Shown here piece by piece: positions 1 to 8,800 of a stretch of DNA of 11,244 nucleotides; within the stretch, counting starts at the first letter, position 1; every line of letters begins with the position of its first letter. Made by a program: the position numbers and the translations under genes. The stretch comes from Amoebophrya sp. AT5.2 (lineage: Eukaryota > Sar > Dinophyceae > Syndiniales > Amoebophryaceae): the NCBI GenBank assembly GCA_005223375.1, contig RXOD01006111.1:1-11244 (forward strand), given 5' to 3'. The notes below the pieces were generated by a model that saw only the letters and a program-made list of their open reading frames with translations, ran no database searches and was not told the origin of the DNA.

Positions 1-43
1 AGGCGCTTGCGAAGATGTGGGGACGAGGTACATCGGCAAGGCA

Positions 44-231
44 TAGAAATTTCTAGAAATGGCCAGGAGTTTGCTGTAGAAAAAAGCTCTATTTTGCTGC
101 AGTAAAATTTCTACTTTGCTGTAGTAAAAGTTCTATTTTGCAGCTGTAGTAGAAATAGATTTTTCTAGCTTTCTAGTTATTTCTAATCTTAGAAATTCTA
201 GAAATTTCTACCTGAGGGCTAGAAATTTCTA
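44..231. repeat. AT-rich block with three copies of a 12-bp palindrome
   Basis: The perfect palindrome TAGAAATTTCTA occurs at 44-55, 199-210 and 220-231. Flanking bases extend two copies into the GAAnnTTCnnGAA pattern (46-58) and TTCnnGAAnnTTC pattern (196-208), which match the heat-shock-element consensus. A further shared word, ATAGATTTTTCTAG, appears near 155 and again near 237. The block is far more AT-rich than the sequence on either side. It could be a promoter-proximal regulatory array for the reading frame at 282, the body of an intron, or a fragment of a dispersed repeat. The sequence alone does not decide between these. Confidence 0.6.
65..152. repeat. Imperfect tandem repeat, period about 22 nt, four copies
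   Basis: The core TTTGCTG(T/C)AG recurs at 70-79, 93-102 and 115-124, with a fourth diverged copy at 137-149 that carries a three-base insertion (TTTG-CAG-CTGTAG). Spacings between cores are 23, 22 and 22 nt. Copies 2-4 also share the lead-in T(C)TA(T/C)TTTG and copies 2 and 3 share the tail TAAAA. It lies between the first palindrome and the palindrome pair. No coding function is apparent. Confidence 0.6.
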
Positions 232-281
232 TTAAAATAGATTTTTCTAGTTATTTTGTATTTATACACCGTTGTAGCCGT

Positions 282-533
282 ATGGTGAAACTGCAGGTAC
301 TGACGTTCCGCGACGAGGAGGAAGCGATACCGCCGGGGAAGTACCGTGTGGTCATGGGTGAGAACTACTTCGCGGGCCTCGGCAAGAAGGACACCGACAA
401 CGTGGGCGTCTCGTGCTCCTACGTCATCGCGTGCGCTGCACGGAACGAGGAGGACAAGTTCGACAATGAGAACGACATGAGAACGAGGAGGAGGATCGAC
501 TATGAGAACGACAAGTTTGACAACTGGCGCTAG
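282..533 (+). CDS. Small hypothetical protein or terminal exon (83 aa)
   Basis: I do not recognise this 83-residue product. It is acidic and charged (DEEE, NEEDKFDNEND, YENDKFDNWR), with a more globular-looking stretch around residues 19-50 containing GKYRVV, ENYFAGLG and SYVIAC. Codons from about 290 to 470 end mostly in G or C, as in the secure genes of this window, which is the main reason for keeping it. The start ATG has a weak context (C at -3). The frame stays open upstream of 282, so this could be a 3' exon entered through the AG at 276-277 (ttgtag) instead of a stand-alone gene. The C-terminus contains an internal duplication: GACAAGTTYGACAA occurs at 453-466 and 510-523. There are no signal peptide or membrane segments. 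Its stop (531-533) is followed within ten bases by GTGAGT, a good splice-donor consensus. Confidence 0.4.
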   Translation: MVKLQVLTFRDEEEAIPPGKYRVVMGENYFAGLGKKDTDNVGVSCSYVIACAARNEEDKFDNENDMRTRRRIDYENDKFDNWR

Positions 534-551
534 CAGCTTTCTGTGAGTTAA

Positions 552-831
552 CGCGGGTTGAACCTGGTCCATGCTGCCACCGCAAATAGGTTCCTGCACA
601 TATCATGGGTTGCGTGTACCGCGCCTAGTATGATCCCCACCGATGGCGGATTTGTATATGTAAGTAGGCCAGACAGTTTTGAAAGGCAAACGCTCCCCCG
701 CCGCCCAACTCAGTTGCAGCGAGCAGGAAAGGTGTGGCAGTGGCGACCAGCGCCCATCCTTCGATGCCATCGGCAGCTTCGGCACAGGATACAACAAGGA
801 AGGAGATCTCATTTTCAATTTGCAATTTTGA
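552..831 (+). CDS. Possible orphan exon pair (552-659 and 727-831)
   Basis: A frame open from 552 ends at a consensus donor GTAAGT (660-665). A second frame open to a TGA at 829-831 encodes a plausible globular end (DQRPSFDAIG, GTGYNKEGDL, IFNLQF) with G/C-ending codons in its middle. An intron of 660-726, using the AG of gagcag, would join the two in phase 0 and give a segment reading about GGFVY-ERCGSGDQRP. Alternatively, the second piece is the last exon of the gene whose frame lies at 282-533, entered through ggcag at 740. I see no convincing start codon and recognise no family. This is an exon candidate only. Confidence 0.22.
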
Positions 832-1422
832 CAGGACGAAGTTATACCTAATTTCTACCCGAATAATAAATATATAGACACCCCGTCAAGGTCAATCAGT
901 TCACGAAGGTACCACTGGAGAATGGCCGTACCCCACAAATTTTTTTCTAGCATAAAAGCGAAAGTGAGATGTGGGGGCACATACAAATTTTATGAGAAAA
1001 GACCAGATTGGATCTGGCCCATAAAGTACAAAGAAGTGGGGAGGCGGAACGGGGAGGGCTTTTCAGCCCCCGCCCGCCACTCTCTTGGGCTTGTTGTCGT
1101 TGGACTTCGCTGTTCAAAGGTGCTTTTGCTCACTCTCTCGCCGTTGATTCATGCTGCTTGCTATACATGTTGACATGCACCGACCATCGAATGGCTATGA
1201 GATGAGTTGCTGAGCGTGCCGCGTGCGTGCTCTTTGCGGATAAAGACGGAGGCGCGCTGACACCACCTCCTCGTGGTGCCTCTGGTGTCCGACCTGCGTG
1301 CTCATGGCGTGGGGACTTGCTGAGTGTGTCAGTCGCGGGAAAGGCTTGGCAGAGGCGGTTAGTCGTTGTCGTGCTGCGTAGAATTATCAATTTTCGCGAA
1401 AGGAAAACAAAGCAACAAGATC
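832..1422. other. Spacer or leader without a convincing gene
   Basis: There are several short open frames, but none has the G/C-ending codon bias or recognisable protein features of the neighbouring genes. AATAAA occurs near 865, shortly after the possible stop at 829-831, and could be a polyadenylation signal if this lineage uses one. Small inverted repeats are present: CCAGAT-tgg-ATCTGG (1003-1017), CCCCACA/TGTGGGG (932-938/970-976), and CACCAC/GTGGTG (1261-1266/1273-1278), the last nested in GACACCA/TGGTGTC (1259-1290). The right end is presumably the promoter and 5' leader of the gene starting at 1423. Confidence 0.4.
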
Positions 1423-4400
1423 ATGTCGGCGTCGCAGCTGTTTGCCGACGAACTTCGGTTCGCGGAGCTGGAGGTGCGTATCCGCAGTATGATTCTCGAC
1501 CTCCACGGCCCCGTCGTTAAGGACACCGACGCCCTCGGGAAACGGGTCCACCAACTCTTCGATATCGAGGAACGCCACGACGAAACGAAGAAAGATGTGG
1601 CGCTGGTACAACCCTTGCTAGCGGAAGTCTGTTCAATTTCAATTTGGCGAAGCAGTTCCAGCTAAGGCCCATGCTTAGTGCAGCTGGAGTTTCATTTACT
1701 TTCCTACGGTCAGGGTCACCGGTCACGACACCTCGACATAGAAAAACCTGCAGCAGCAGCAATGAGTCCCAAACTCCTTCAGTTGCGCACGGAGCTTCGT
1801 GCCGAGGCGTCTCGCGCGGCGGAGAGCGTCGCCACGGTCGAAGAGAAGCTCTCCGCCGCGGTAGTAGACGTCCAAACCGATCTCTCGGGAACGAAGGCCA
1901 GGGCCGCGGCGGCGGAGAGCGGTCTCGAGCTGCTCGGGGAGAGCGTGGAGAAGCTGAAGAACAGGTTCGAGGACGAAAGGGGCAAAACGGAGAAGAACGT
2001 GGAGAAGCTGAAGCAGAAACTGAAGGAGGTCGAGGACCTGCTGTTTACGACGCGCGGCGAGGTTGAGGAATGCGCGAAGGAGGCAGAGGTCACCGATTTG
2101 GAGAGCAAGGTCGACGCGAAGATGAAACAACACCGGGAGGCGGTGGACGAGCTTTCTGACGGTTTGAAGGGGCTGTTTGCGAAAACGGAGCACCTGCAGA
2201 GGGAGCAGACGAAGGTCGGGGAGGTAGCGGCGTCGCAGCTGAAGCGGTCGCAGGCAATGGAGATGAAGGTGTCCACGATTCTGGATGCCGGGGGGAGAAG
2301 CTTCGGGAAGGAGCAGTCGAGCAGCGGGGGCGGAGGCCTGGCCGCGCAGACGGCGACGTTCCTGCGGGAGATCCGCTCGGGGTTCCGGGACGAGATGACC
2401 AAAATGCGGAAGGAGGGAAAAGACATCCTCACCGCCGTGGAGGAGGTGAGAAACGAGATCGCGGAGAAGATGGACGAAATGCGCGCCGAATTCCAGAAGA
2501 AAATGAAGGAGGTGCGCGAGAACAGCGCTTTTGGCGGCGATCATGGCAACAGAAGAAACGTCGCCAGAGGCGGAATGCGCGGTGCCCACGGCCACTTTTC
2601 ACAGCGGCAATCGGTCGAAAGCGCCGGGGGCTCCGCGGCGTGGTCTCCGGCATCGGCCGGGAGCGGAGTGCCGCCGCGCAAGAGCTTCTCAAGGCCTTCT
2701 TCCTTTTACAACCTGCCACACCAGTCGAGCCCTGGATCCCCTTCCCCGAACCGCCGCGGGTCCATGGACAGCAACATGCCCTTCCCGCGCAGATCCTTTG
2801 ATTCCACTGGCAGCAATGCGGACGTTGAGGCCGACTTGGCCCGCCGTTCCTTCCCGCTCGGGGGCGCAAGGAAGCAATCTTCTGCCTCCCTCGGTGGCGG
2901 TACTTCTGCGTCTATCGCACAACACTCTCGCGGCCAGATCGCGCGCGACCACGGCGTGCCCGACGCGACGGGCGCTTATCTTCATGGGAACAGCCCCGAT
3001 CTTCATGTTCATGGGACATCGCGGCGCAACTCGTTCGGGTTCGGTACGGGCCGCACGGTGCGCCGGCTGCGCGCGGCCAGCATCGAGTCTCAGGAAGCCC
3101 ACGACTTTTTCAGGGAGAAGTTTTTGCGCGCGGGCGGGAGCCAGGCAGACCTGCCCGTGCCGGACCGATGTCTGCCGCTATTCAACGATCTGGACGATCT
3201 GGACAACATTATTCGGGAGCGCAGCGGGGAGACGGAGGGGAGCGGCGCGAAAAAATCGGGGGAAGTCGACGTGAAGGAAAAGGGGGTTAAAGGGGTCGTG
3301 GTGTATGGAGTCGTGGGGAAGAATAAAATGAATCAGCCGGTGAAGGAGATCGTGGTGTCAGATCCAGACATTCTGATTGCCCCCGGCAGTGCTGCGGCGG
3401 TTGCTGGTTCAGACGGAACTACGGGCAGTCTGATGCAGTCTGATGCAGCGGAGGCACAAATCCCAGTCGGTGGCGCTGGTGTGTCAGGGCCGGTACCTCC
3501 GCAGCAACTGGGCGCACCTTCGGCCTCGTACCTGCGGACGCGGCCGGAGCACGTCGGGTTGCTGCATCCGGCGCGTTTTCTCGAGCCGCGCGTTAAGAAC
3601 GCGGAGGTGACCATCAACGTGCTGCTGAATTGCGTGCGAGCGCTTTTCGGCGCGGTGCAGCAGCTGGTACTTGCAAACGCAGTGTCATCTCCGATGTCTG
3701 CTGCGTCGCCGAGCCATCTGCAGAGTCTGGGACTACTAGGATCCCCTCTTGCTACTGCTACACGACATGCACAAGACCAACCAGACGCCGAGGATTCGTC
3801 GGCCGCCTGCTTGGATCCAGCGAGCGAGTTCAAAGAAAACGCCGGCGACTACAGCGCGCGGGAGCGCGAGCTGCTGCAAAACATCATGCACGGCGCTGCT
3901 CCCCCACAACTGGGGACGGGAAGTAACATCAAAAGCAAGAGGGGAACAACTACGGCGTCGTCGCGTCCGGGGAAAAAGATGCGGCTGGGGCTGGGTGGTC
4001 CACCCCCGGGTTGGATCGGGCTGGCGCCGGCACCCGCTGTTCCGCAGCAAGCGAAGAGGTCAGAGCATCCGCCCGGCGCGTCGCAACAGCCCATCCTCCA
4101 TTCCAAACGCTGCTTCGAGAAACAAGTCCGGCAGCCGAAACTGCTGACGTCGGGAGTGCGAGCGGAACTGCACGAGCAATCGGGCGCGCAGCAGGTGGAA
4201 CTTGTGGGTGGTGCTGTTCGGGGACAAGATCATGATCCGGGGAGCGGTGGAGATTCTGCGGACCAAATCCGCACGTTGCTGGAGGAATCGGACGACGAAC
4301 TCACTATCAAGCCAGACATGTCAGGAAAGGGAAGGAACGTTGTTGCTGTGGCAGAGTCTGGGGCTGGACCTCTTCACGAGCAGCAGGCGGTTGCAGAGGA

Positions 4401-4803
4401 CGGTGGACCTCAGGATCCACTTCAGCACGATCCTTCCGTGAATGAAACGCCTGGGCCCGGAGAGGACGCTACGATAACTCCCTCCAACATCGGCAAGAAA
4501 CAGCTGAACTTGAGTCAGAAACACCGAAGTAACATCAAGAAGAAGTACAAAAACATTTTTGGAAATGGCGGCGGCGAAGAGCCCTCAACCGAGCGCGGGG
4601 CGGATGATTCCGAGCAGCCAGCTGGGGTACCGGCGTCGCAGACAAACGACACAGGAGGAACCACGCACCGCCGAAAGTCACGTGTGCTCGGGATGCTAGC
4701 GAGTGCAGCGCGTCAACTCGACGACATCATTTCGCCGACTAAGCGCAGTGCAGCGCGGGCCGCGAATACGGGGCAGAGCGAACACGCTGCTGAAACTAAG
4801 TAA
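1423..4803 (+). CDS. Large coiled-coil protein with Ser/Arg-rich disordered region, unknown function
   Basis: I do not recognise a named family. The proposed model joins exon 1 (1423-1626, 68 codons) to exon 2 (1714-4803, 1,029 residues plus stop), about 1,097 residues. ATG 1423 has A at -3; if exon 1 is wrong, translation would begin at ATG 1762. Residues about 85-338 (nt 1762-2524) are Glu/Lys/Ala-rich and heptad-like (VEKLKNRF, VEKLKQKLKEVED, EKMDEMRAEFQKKMKEV), predicting a long coiled coil broken by a Gly/Ser patch. Nt 2525-3100 is a Ser/Gly/Arg-rich, probably disordered stretch carrying RKSF, RRGS, RRSF twice, RKQSS and RRNSF. Two more ordered blocks follow, about 3085-3225 (EAHDFFREKF, DLDDLD) and 3529-3680 (RPEHVGLLHP, VLLNCVRALFG). 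The C-terminus is basic (HRSNIKKKYKN, RRKSR) with an SPTK CDK-like site near 4735. There are no transmembrane helices. A cytoskeletal or scaffold role is inference only. Confidence 0.72.
1627..1713 (+). other. Inferred intron in the coiled-coil gene
   Basis: The frame starting at ATG 1423 is acidic and heptad-like up to about 1626, then continues into an unconvincing stretch and a stop at 1663-1665. The next coding frame must be entered before 1762. GT at 1627 (gtctgt) and AG at 1712-1713 (ttcctacggtcag, after a pyrimidine-rich run from 1690) give an 87-nt phase-0 intron that restores one frame. Other acceptors, such as tgcag ending at 1683 (57 nt, also phase 0), are possible. The donor is weak, so the boundary is uncertain. 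Confidence 0.42.
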
Positions 4804-5474
4804 GAAAGTAGAGTAAAGTCGAACTCGAAGAAGTCGAAGTGAGAAGAGAGACAGTTGTTAGTGTGACAATGCAAGTGTAGTTCAGAGAGAACATCAACAT
4901 TCCTTCAAGTACGACCGGCGAAGTTGTCACCGTGAGTCAAACTCACTGAGTTTGGTTGAATACGAGTCAGTGAAAATAACTGCCGCATTCGCGGCAGCTA
5001 AAGCTACCGATTTGCTTTTGGATGCGACAAGCAACTACGCAGTGGAAAATGTAAAGGGACAGCGCCAGAAGTGAGCTGTAAGCAGCCGCCGCTGATTTTG
5101 ATGATGGCCGTGAGTGTTATAGGTTCTTGACTGCTCTTGCTCCAGCACCAGCTCCCTCGCGTCTGATCTTCACTTGAAAAAATGCATTTGGAACGGTTGG
5201 TGTCCATGCTTTTCCTCTTTTACGTTTCGGCGTGCAGCTCGTGAGAAGATGAATGTCGTGTTGGATCATCCCAATTCTAGAATGAATTTCCAGGAAAGTA
5301 GTCACCCTCATCACTGGCCGCTCCATACTTCTTTTCGCATTTTTTGTGAACGTGTCTGACCAGCTCCTGTACCACACGAGATGACGCACACAAAATCGAA
5401 AATAGTACATCAACACCCACAATCACAAACTTCCGTATAGTGCCAACGCTTGGCAGATAGATGCGAGAGGGCAA
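4804..5474. other. Intergenic spacer / 5' leader of aminopeptidase gene
   Basis: No credible gene appears on either strand: the open frames are short and lack coding-type codon bias. It holds small inverted repeats: GTGAGT-caa-ACTCAC (4932-4946) and a 7-bp hairpin CTGCCGC-attc-GCGGCAG (4980-4997). No clear TATA box or polyadenylation signal is visible. A ten-codon upstream ORF (ATG 5461, stop 5488-5490) overlaps the first aminopeptidase ATG in another frame. Confidence 0.4.
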
Positions 5475-5807
5475 ATGCAGCTTAGCTTGAGCTTGAGGAG
5501 AGGGGCTGGAAACAGGATATTGCCATATTCGTGTGCCAATCGCCGTGCTTACGCTTCATATTCTGCCGCCAGGTTTTCTTCTTCTGCTAGCTACTCTTCC
5601 ACCACTGGTCTCACCAGTCATTTTCCGGCTTTTCGCTACGATAGTTTCTTTAGAACATCAACAGCCCCCTACTTTCACAGGCCTACAAGCTCCGTGTCCA
5701 TTCCTCGCAAGGGTTTATTCCACATCAGACGAGCACCAGCGCCGGCTTCCCCATTATATAATCGCAGTACATCTTCAAACTTACACTCACTGCAACTACG
5801 ATCCAAG
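5475..5807 (+). other. Presequence-like N-terminal extension of the aminopeptidase
   Basis: These 111 codons precede the conserved enzyme. They encode 23 Ser, 16 Arg/Lys and one acidic residue, with no hydrophobic signal-peptide core, which resembles a mitochondrial targeting sequence rather than a secretory signal. Third codon positions are mixed here and switch to strongly G/C right after ATG 5808. ATG 5475 has a weak context (C at -3), while ATG 5808 has A at -3. The extension may therefore be a targeting peptide on one isoform, or 5' leader that happens to be open. Confidence 0.5.
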
Positions 5808-8800
5808 ATGACAGTCGCAGCTGCGGGCCCGGCCGATCTGGCCCCTGGCGCCGCCAAGCCCAAGGTTTTCTACAGAAAGGACTACCGTCCTCCTCCGTAC
5901 TGGATCCGCCACGTGGACCTAGACATCAACCTGCTCTCCCCATCGAGGACCGAGGTGCGGGCGACGTTGACCATGTGCAAGAACACCACTGCCGGCGGCA
6001 AGCGTCCCGCGCCTGTCGTCTTCGACTGCGACGAGATGCTGAACGTCGAGGAAGTCGCCTGTGCTGTCGTGGGTACCACCCCCTCGGAACCCTCCTCGAA
6101 GATTCTCGCGCCCAAGGTCGACTACGCCTTCTCCGGGGCCGGCGAAGCGCGTAAGCTCGAGATCCTGGAGGACAGAATAGGAGCTGCCAGCTCCGTGGAT
6201 CTGGATTCCGGCAGCGAGTTTTTACTGAAAACGAAGTGCTCCTTTAACCCGACGGAGAACAAAACCTGCATGGGGCTGTACACCACGAAGTTGGCGGACG
6301 ACTCCGTGCTCTACTGCACGCAGATGGAGGCGGAGGGGTTCCGGAAGCTGACGCCGTTCTTCGACCGCCCGGACGTGATGAGCAAGTACCGAGTCAAAAT
6401 TACAGCGGACAAAACCGACTGCCCGGTTCTGCTCGGAAACGGCAACTGCGTCGAGTCCGGCGACGTGATCAAGGGGGGCGCGTGTCAGCGGCGTCACTAC
6501 GCGGTCTTCGAGGACCCGCACGTGAAGCCCTGCTATTTGTTCGCCTGCGTCGCCGGCCGACTCTCTTTCATCGAGGAGCAGTTCGAGACCCGGGGCGCGT
6601 CTCCGCTCGTGGAGAAAACCAACAAGGCACTGGGCATAAAAGCAAGTTCAAGTGCGCCCGGAAGTAGCGAAGCGGCAAAGAAGAAGGTGACGCTGAGAGT
6701 GTATGCGGAGAAAGCAGTGGCCCACCTTCTGCAGCATAGCATGGACTCGCTGCGACGGGCGATGGAGTTCGACGAAAACTACTTCAACCTCGAGTACGAT
6801 TTGAGCGTCTTCAACATTGTCTCCGTGAAAGACTTCAACATGGGGGCCATGGAAAACAAGAGCCTGAACATCTTCAACGAGAAGCTGATCCTGGCGAACC
6901 GGGATACAGCCACAGACGCAGACTTCGAGCGGATCGAGAGTGTCGTACTTAGACAAACTTATTATACTTCTCTGGGGCGGTTCAGGCTTTGCTCCGCTGT
7001 CGTTGACACAAAAGTTGTATAGCGCGTTTTTTAGGAGCTCTGCGAGCTGCACCATTCATTCCTTTTCGCTCGGGAAAAAAGTAAAAAACTTCTTTCGCTC
7101 GTCCCAGGTCGCCCACGAGTACTTCCACAACTGGTCGGGGAACCGCGTGACTTGCCGTGACTGGTTTCAGCTCACGCTGAAGGAGGGTCTCACCGTCTTC
7201 CGCGACCAAGTGTTCTCGACGAAGGTGGGGCTTTTTAACGTCTCCAAGCGCATCGACCAGGTGCGGGACGTCGTGGAGTCCCAGTTCTTGGAAGACTCTG
7301 GCTCGTTGTCCCACCCGGTGAGGCCGGAATTTTACGAGAAGATCGACAACTTTTACACGGCGACAGTGTACGAGAAAGGCGCGGAGGTGATCCGCATGTA
7401 CATGACGATCCTCGGGGAGGAGGGCTTCAAGAAGGGTCTGATGAAGTACTTCCAGACCCACGACGGCACGGCGGCGACGTGCGACGACTTTTTGAAAGCG
7501 ATGGAGGACGCGAACGCCTTCGACCTCTCGCTCTTCAGCAAGTGGCTCTCGACGAAGGGCACGCCGGAGCTGAAGGTGGAGAAAAAACACTACCGGGGCG
7601 GCGTAGCGACGAGCGGATCGGACGGGACGGGGGGAAGGTTTGAGCTGGTCTTCACGCAGGGGCTGGGGGATGTCACCGAAGTCCTGCACATCCCAATCGC
7701 GTATGGGCTCGTGGACGCGAAAACCGGAAAGGAGATTACTTCGACGAAAGTCTACCATCTGAAAGAGAAGGAGGGAACAGAAGTGATCGAGGTACTACAT
7801 ACAGCTGGTCTTTGCCTTATAATTTCTTTTTCCCAGCACCTTTCTGCGTGTGCGTGATTTCCAATTCTCACGGGGCGGTTTTTGCCTGTGCTCCAAATAC
7901 TAGTACTTGAATATCTTCTATTCTAAATTTGATAACAAACAAATTGACAGATTCCTGCCGGCGTCCTGTACGAGGACGTCGTCCCTAGTCTGAACCGGGG
8001 GTTCGGGGCGCCGGTGAAGCTCAAGTACGACTATAGTGACGCCGAGTTGTCCGCGCTTGCTGCGTTTGACACCGACATGTACACAAAGTACCACGCGTTC
8101 GACTCCCTCGCCACCAGGGCAATCCATGCCGCGTATGACAGCTATGCTTCGCCGGCGTCGTGCGTCGGTGCAGCTGGAAACAAGAGCTTCGACGCGCTGG
8201 AGGATTCCCTCATGAGCCTGCTGAAAGACAGGAAGTCGCCATCGATAGTCGTGGGGAAAACCTTGGCGCTCCCGGACGTTGCAGCCCTGATGATGTCGTA
8301 TTCGGGTGGGAAGTGCGATCCGCTGAAGATGCTCAAGGCGGTCGTGAGTGTGCGGGAAAAATTGGTGGCGAAAGTAGGGGCGGCGATGAAAGAGAGGTAG
8401 GGCGATCGATCATCATGGTTCCTATAGATTATTGCTCGAACAAGATTCTTTATTTCAGGCTGATTCATCATCATCATCTCAACACAGTCAACCTCCAATT
8501 GTGGCTGCGGCAAAGGTACCTTGGCACCCCGCAACTGGAGGGCGCAGACGGCTCCTTCTCGTTGTCGCAGGAAGCCATCGGCAATCGGTTGTTGAGGAAC
8601 ACCCTCCTGATACTTTTGAAGGACGCGAAACTCGCGTATGAGCAGTATTTCAGCGCGAAGACGTTCACGGACAAGGTCGCCGCGGCCCGCGTGCTCATCG
8701 AGACGGGCAGCTTCGAAAAAGTGGGAGCCAGGTATAGTGATCTTAGTGCTGGTGCTAAAAATCTATGGCTATTTCTATCAATATATACGACACCTAGACG

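Noticed and set aside
44..231. CRISPR-like array
   Set aside because: The repeats are only 10-12 bp of identity, irregularly spaced and AT-rich, in a eukaryotic setting with no cas genes.
922..1173. 83-codon + strand frame in the spacer
   Set aside because: Codon use is unlike the neighbouring genes, there is no recognisable domain, and it overlaps another open frame of similar quality.
1723..2595. Long minus-strand reading frame (290 codons) opposite the coiled-coil gene
   Set aside because: It is a shadow of the G/C-ending codons of the + strand gene; its product is Leu/Arg/His-rich without any recognisable fold.
5117..5422. 101-codon minus-strand frame in the 4.8-5.5 kb spacer
   Set aside because: It has no coding-type codon bias and no recognisable motif; the region is more likely the leader of the aminopeptidase gene.
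6982..7758. Minus-strand reading frame (258 codons) opposite aminopeptidase exon 2
   Set aside because: The + strand carries the HEXXH zinc site and strong PepN homology; the antisense frame is Arg/Leu/Val-rich, as expected from mirrored GC-rich codons.
8160..8458. Upstream part of the long open frame that contains aminopeptidase exons 4 and 5, as a separate gene start
   Set aside because: It overlaps exon 3 in a different frame and spans intron 3; homology shows the frame is real only from about 8459.
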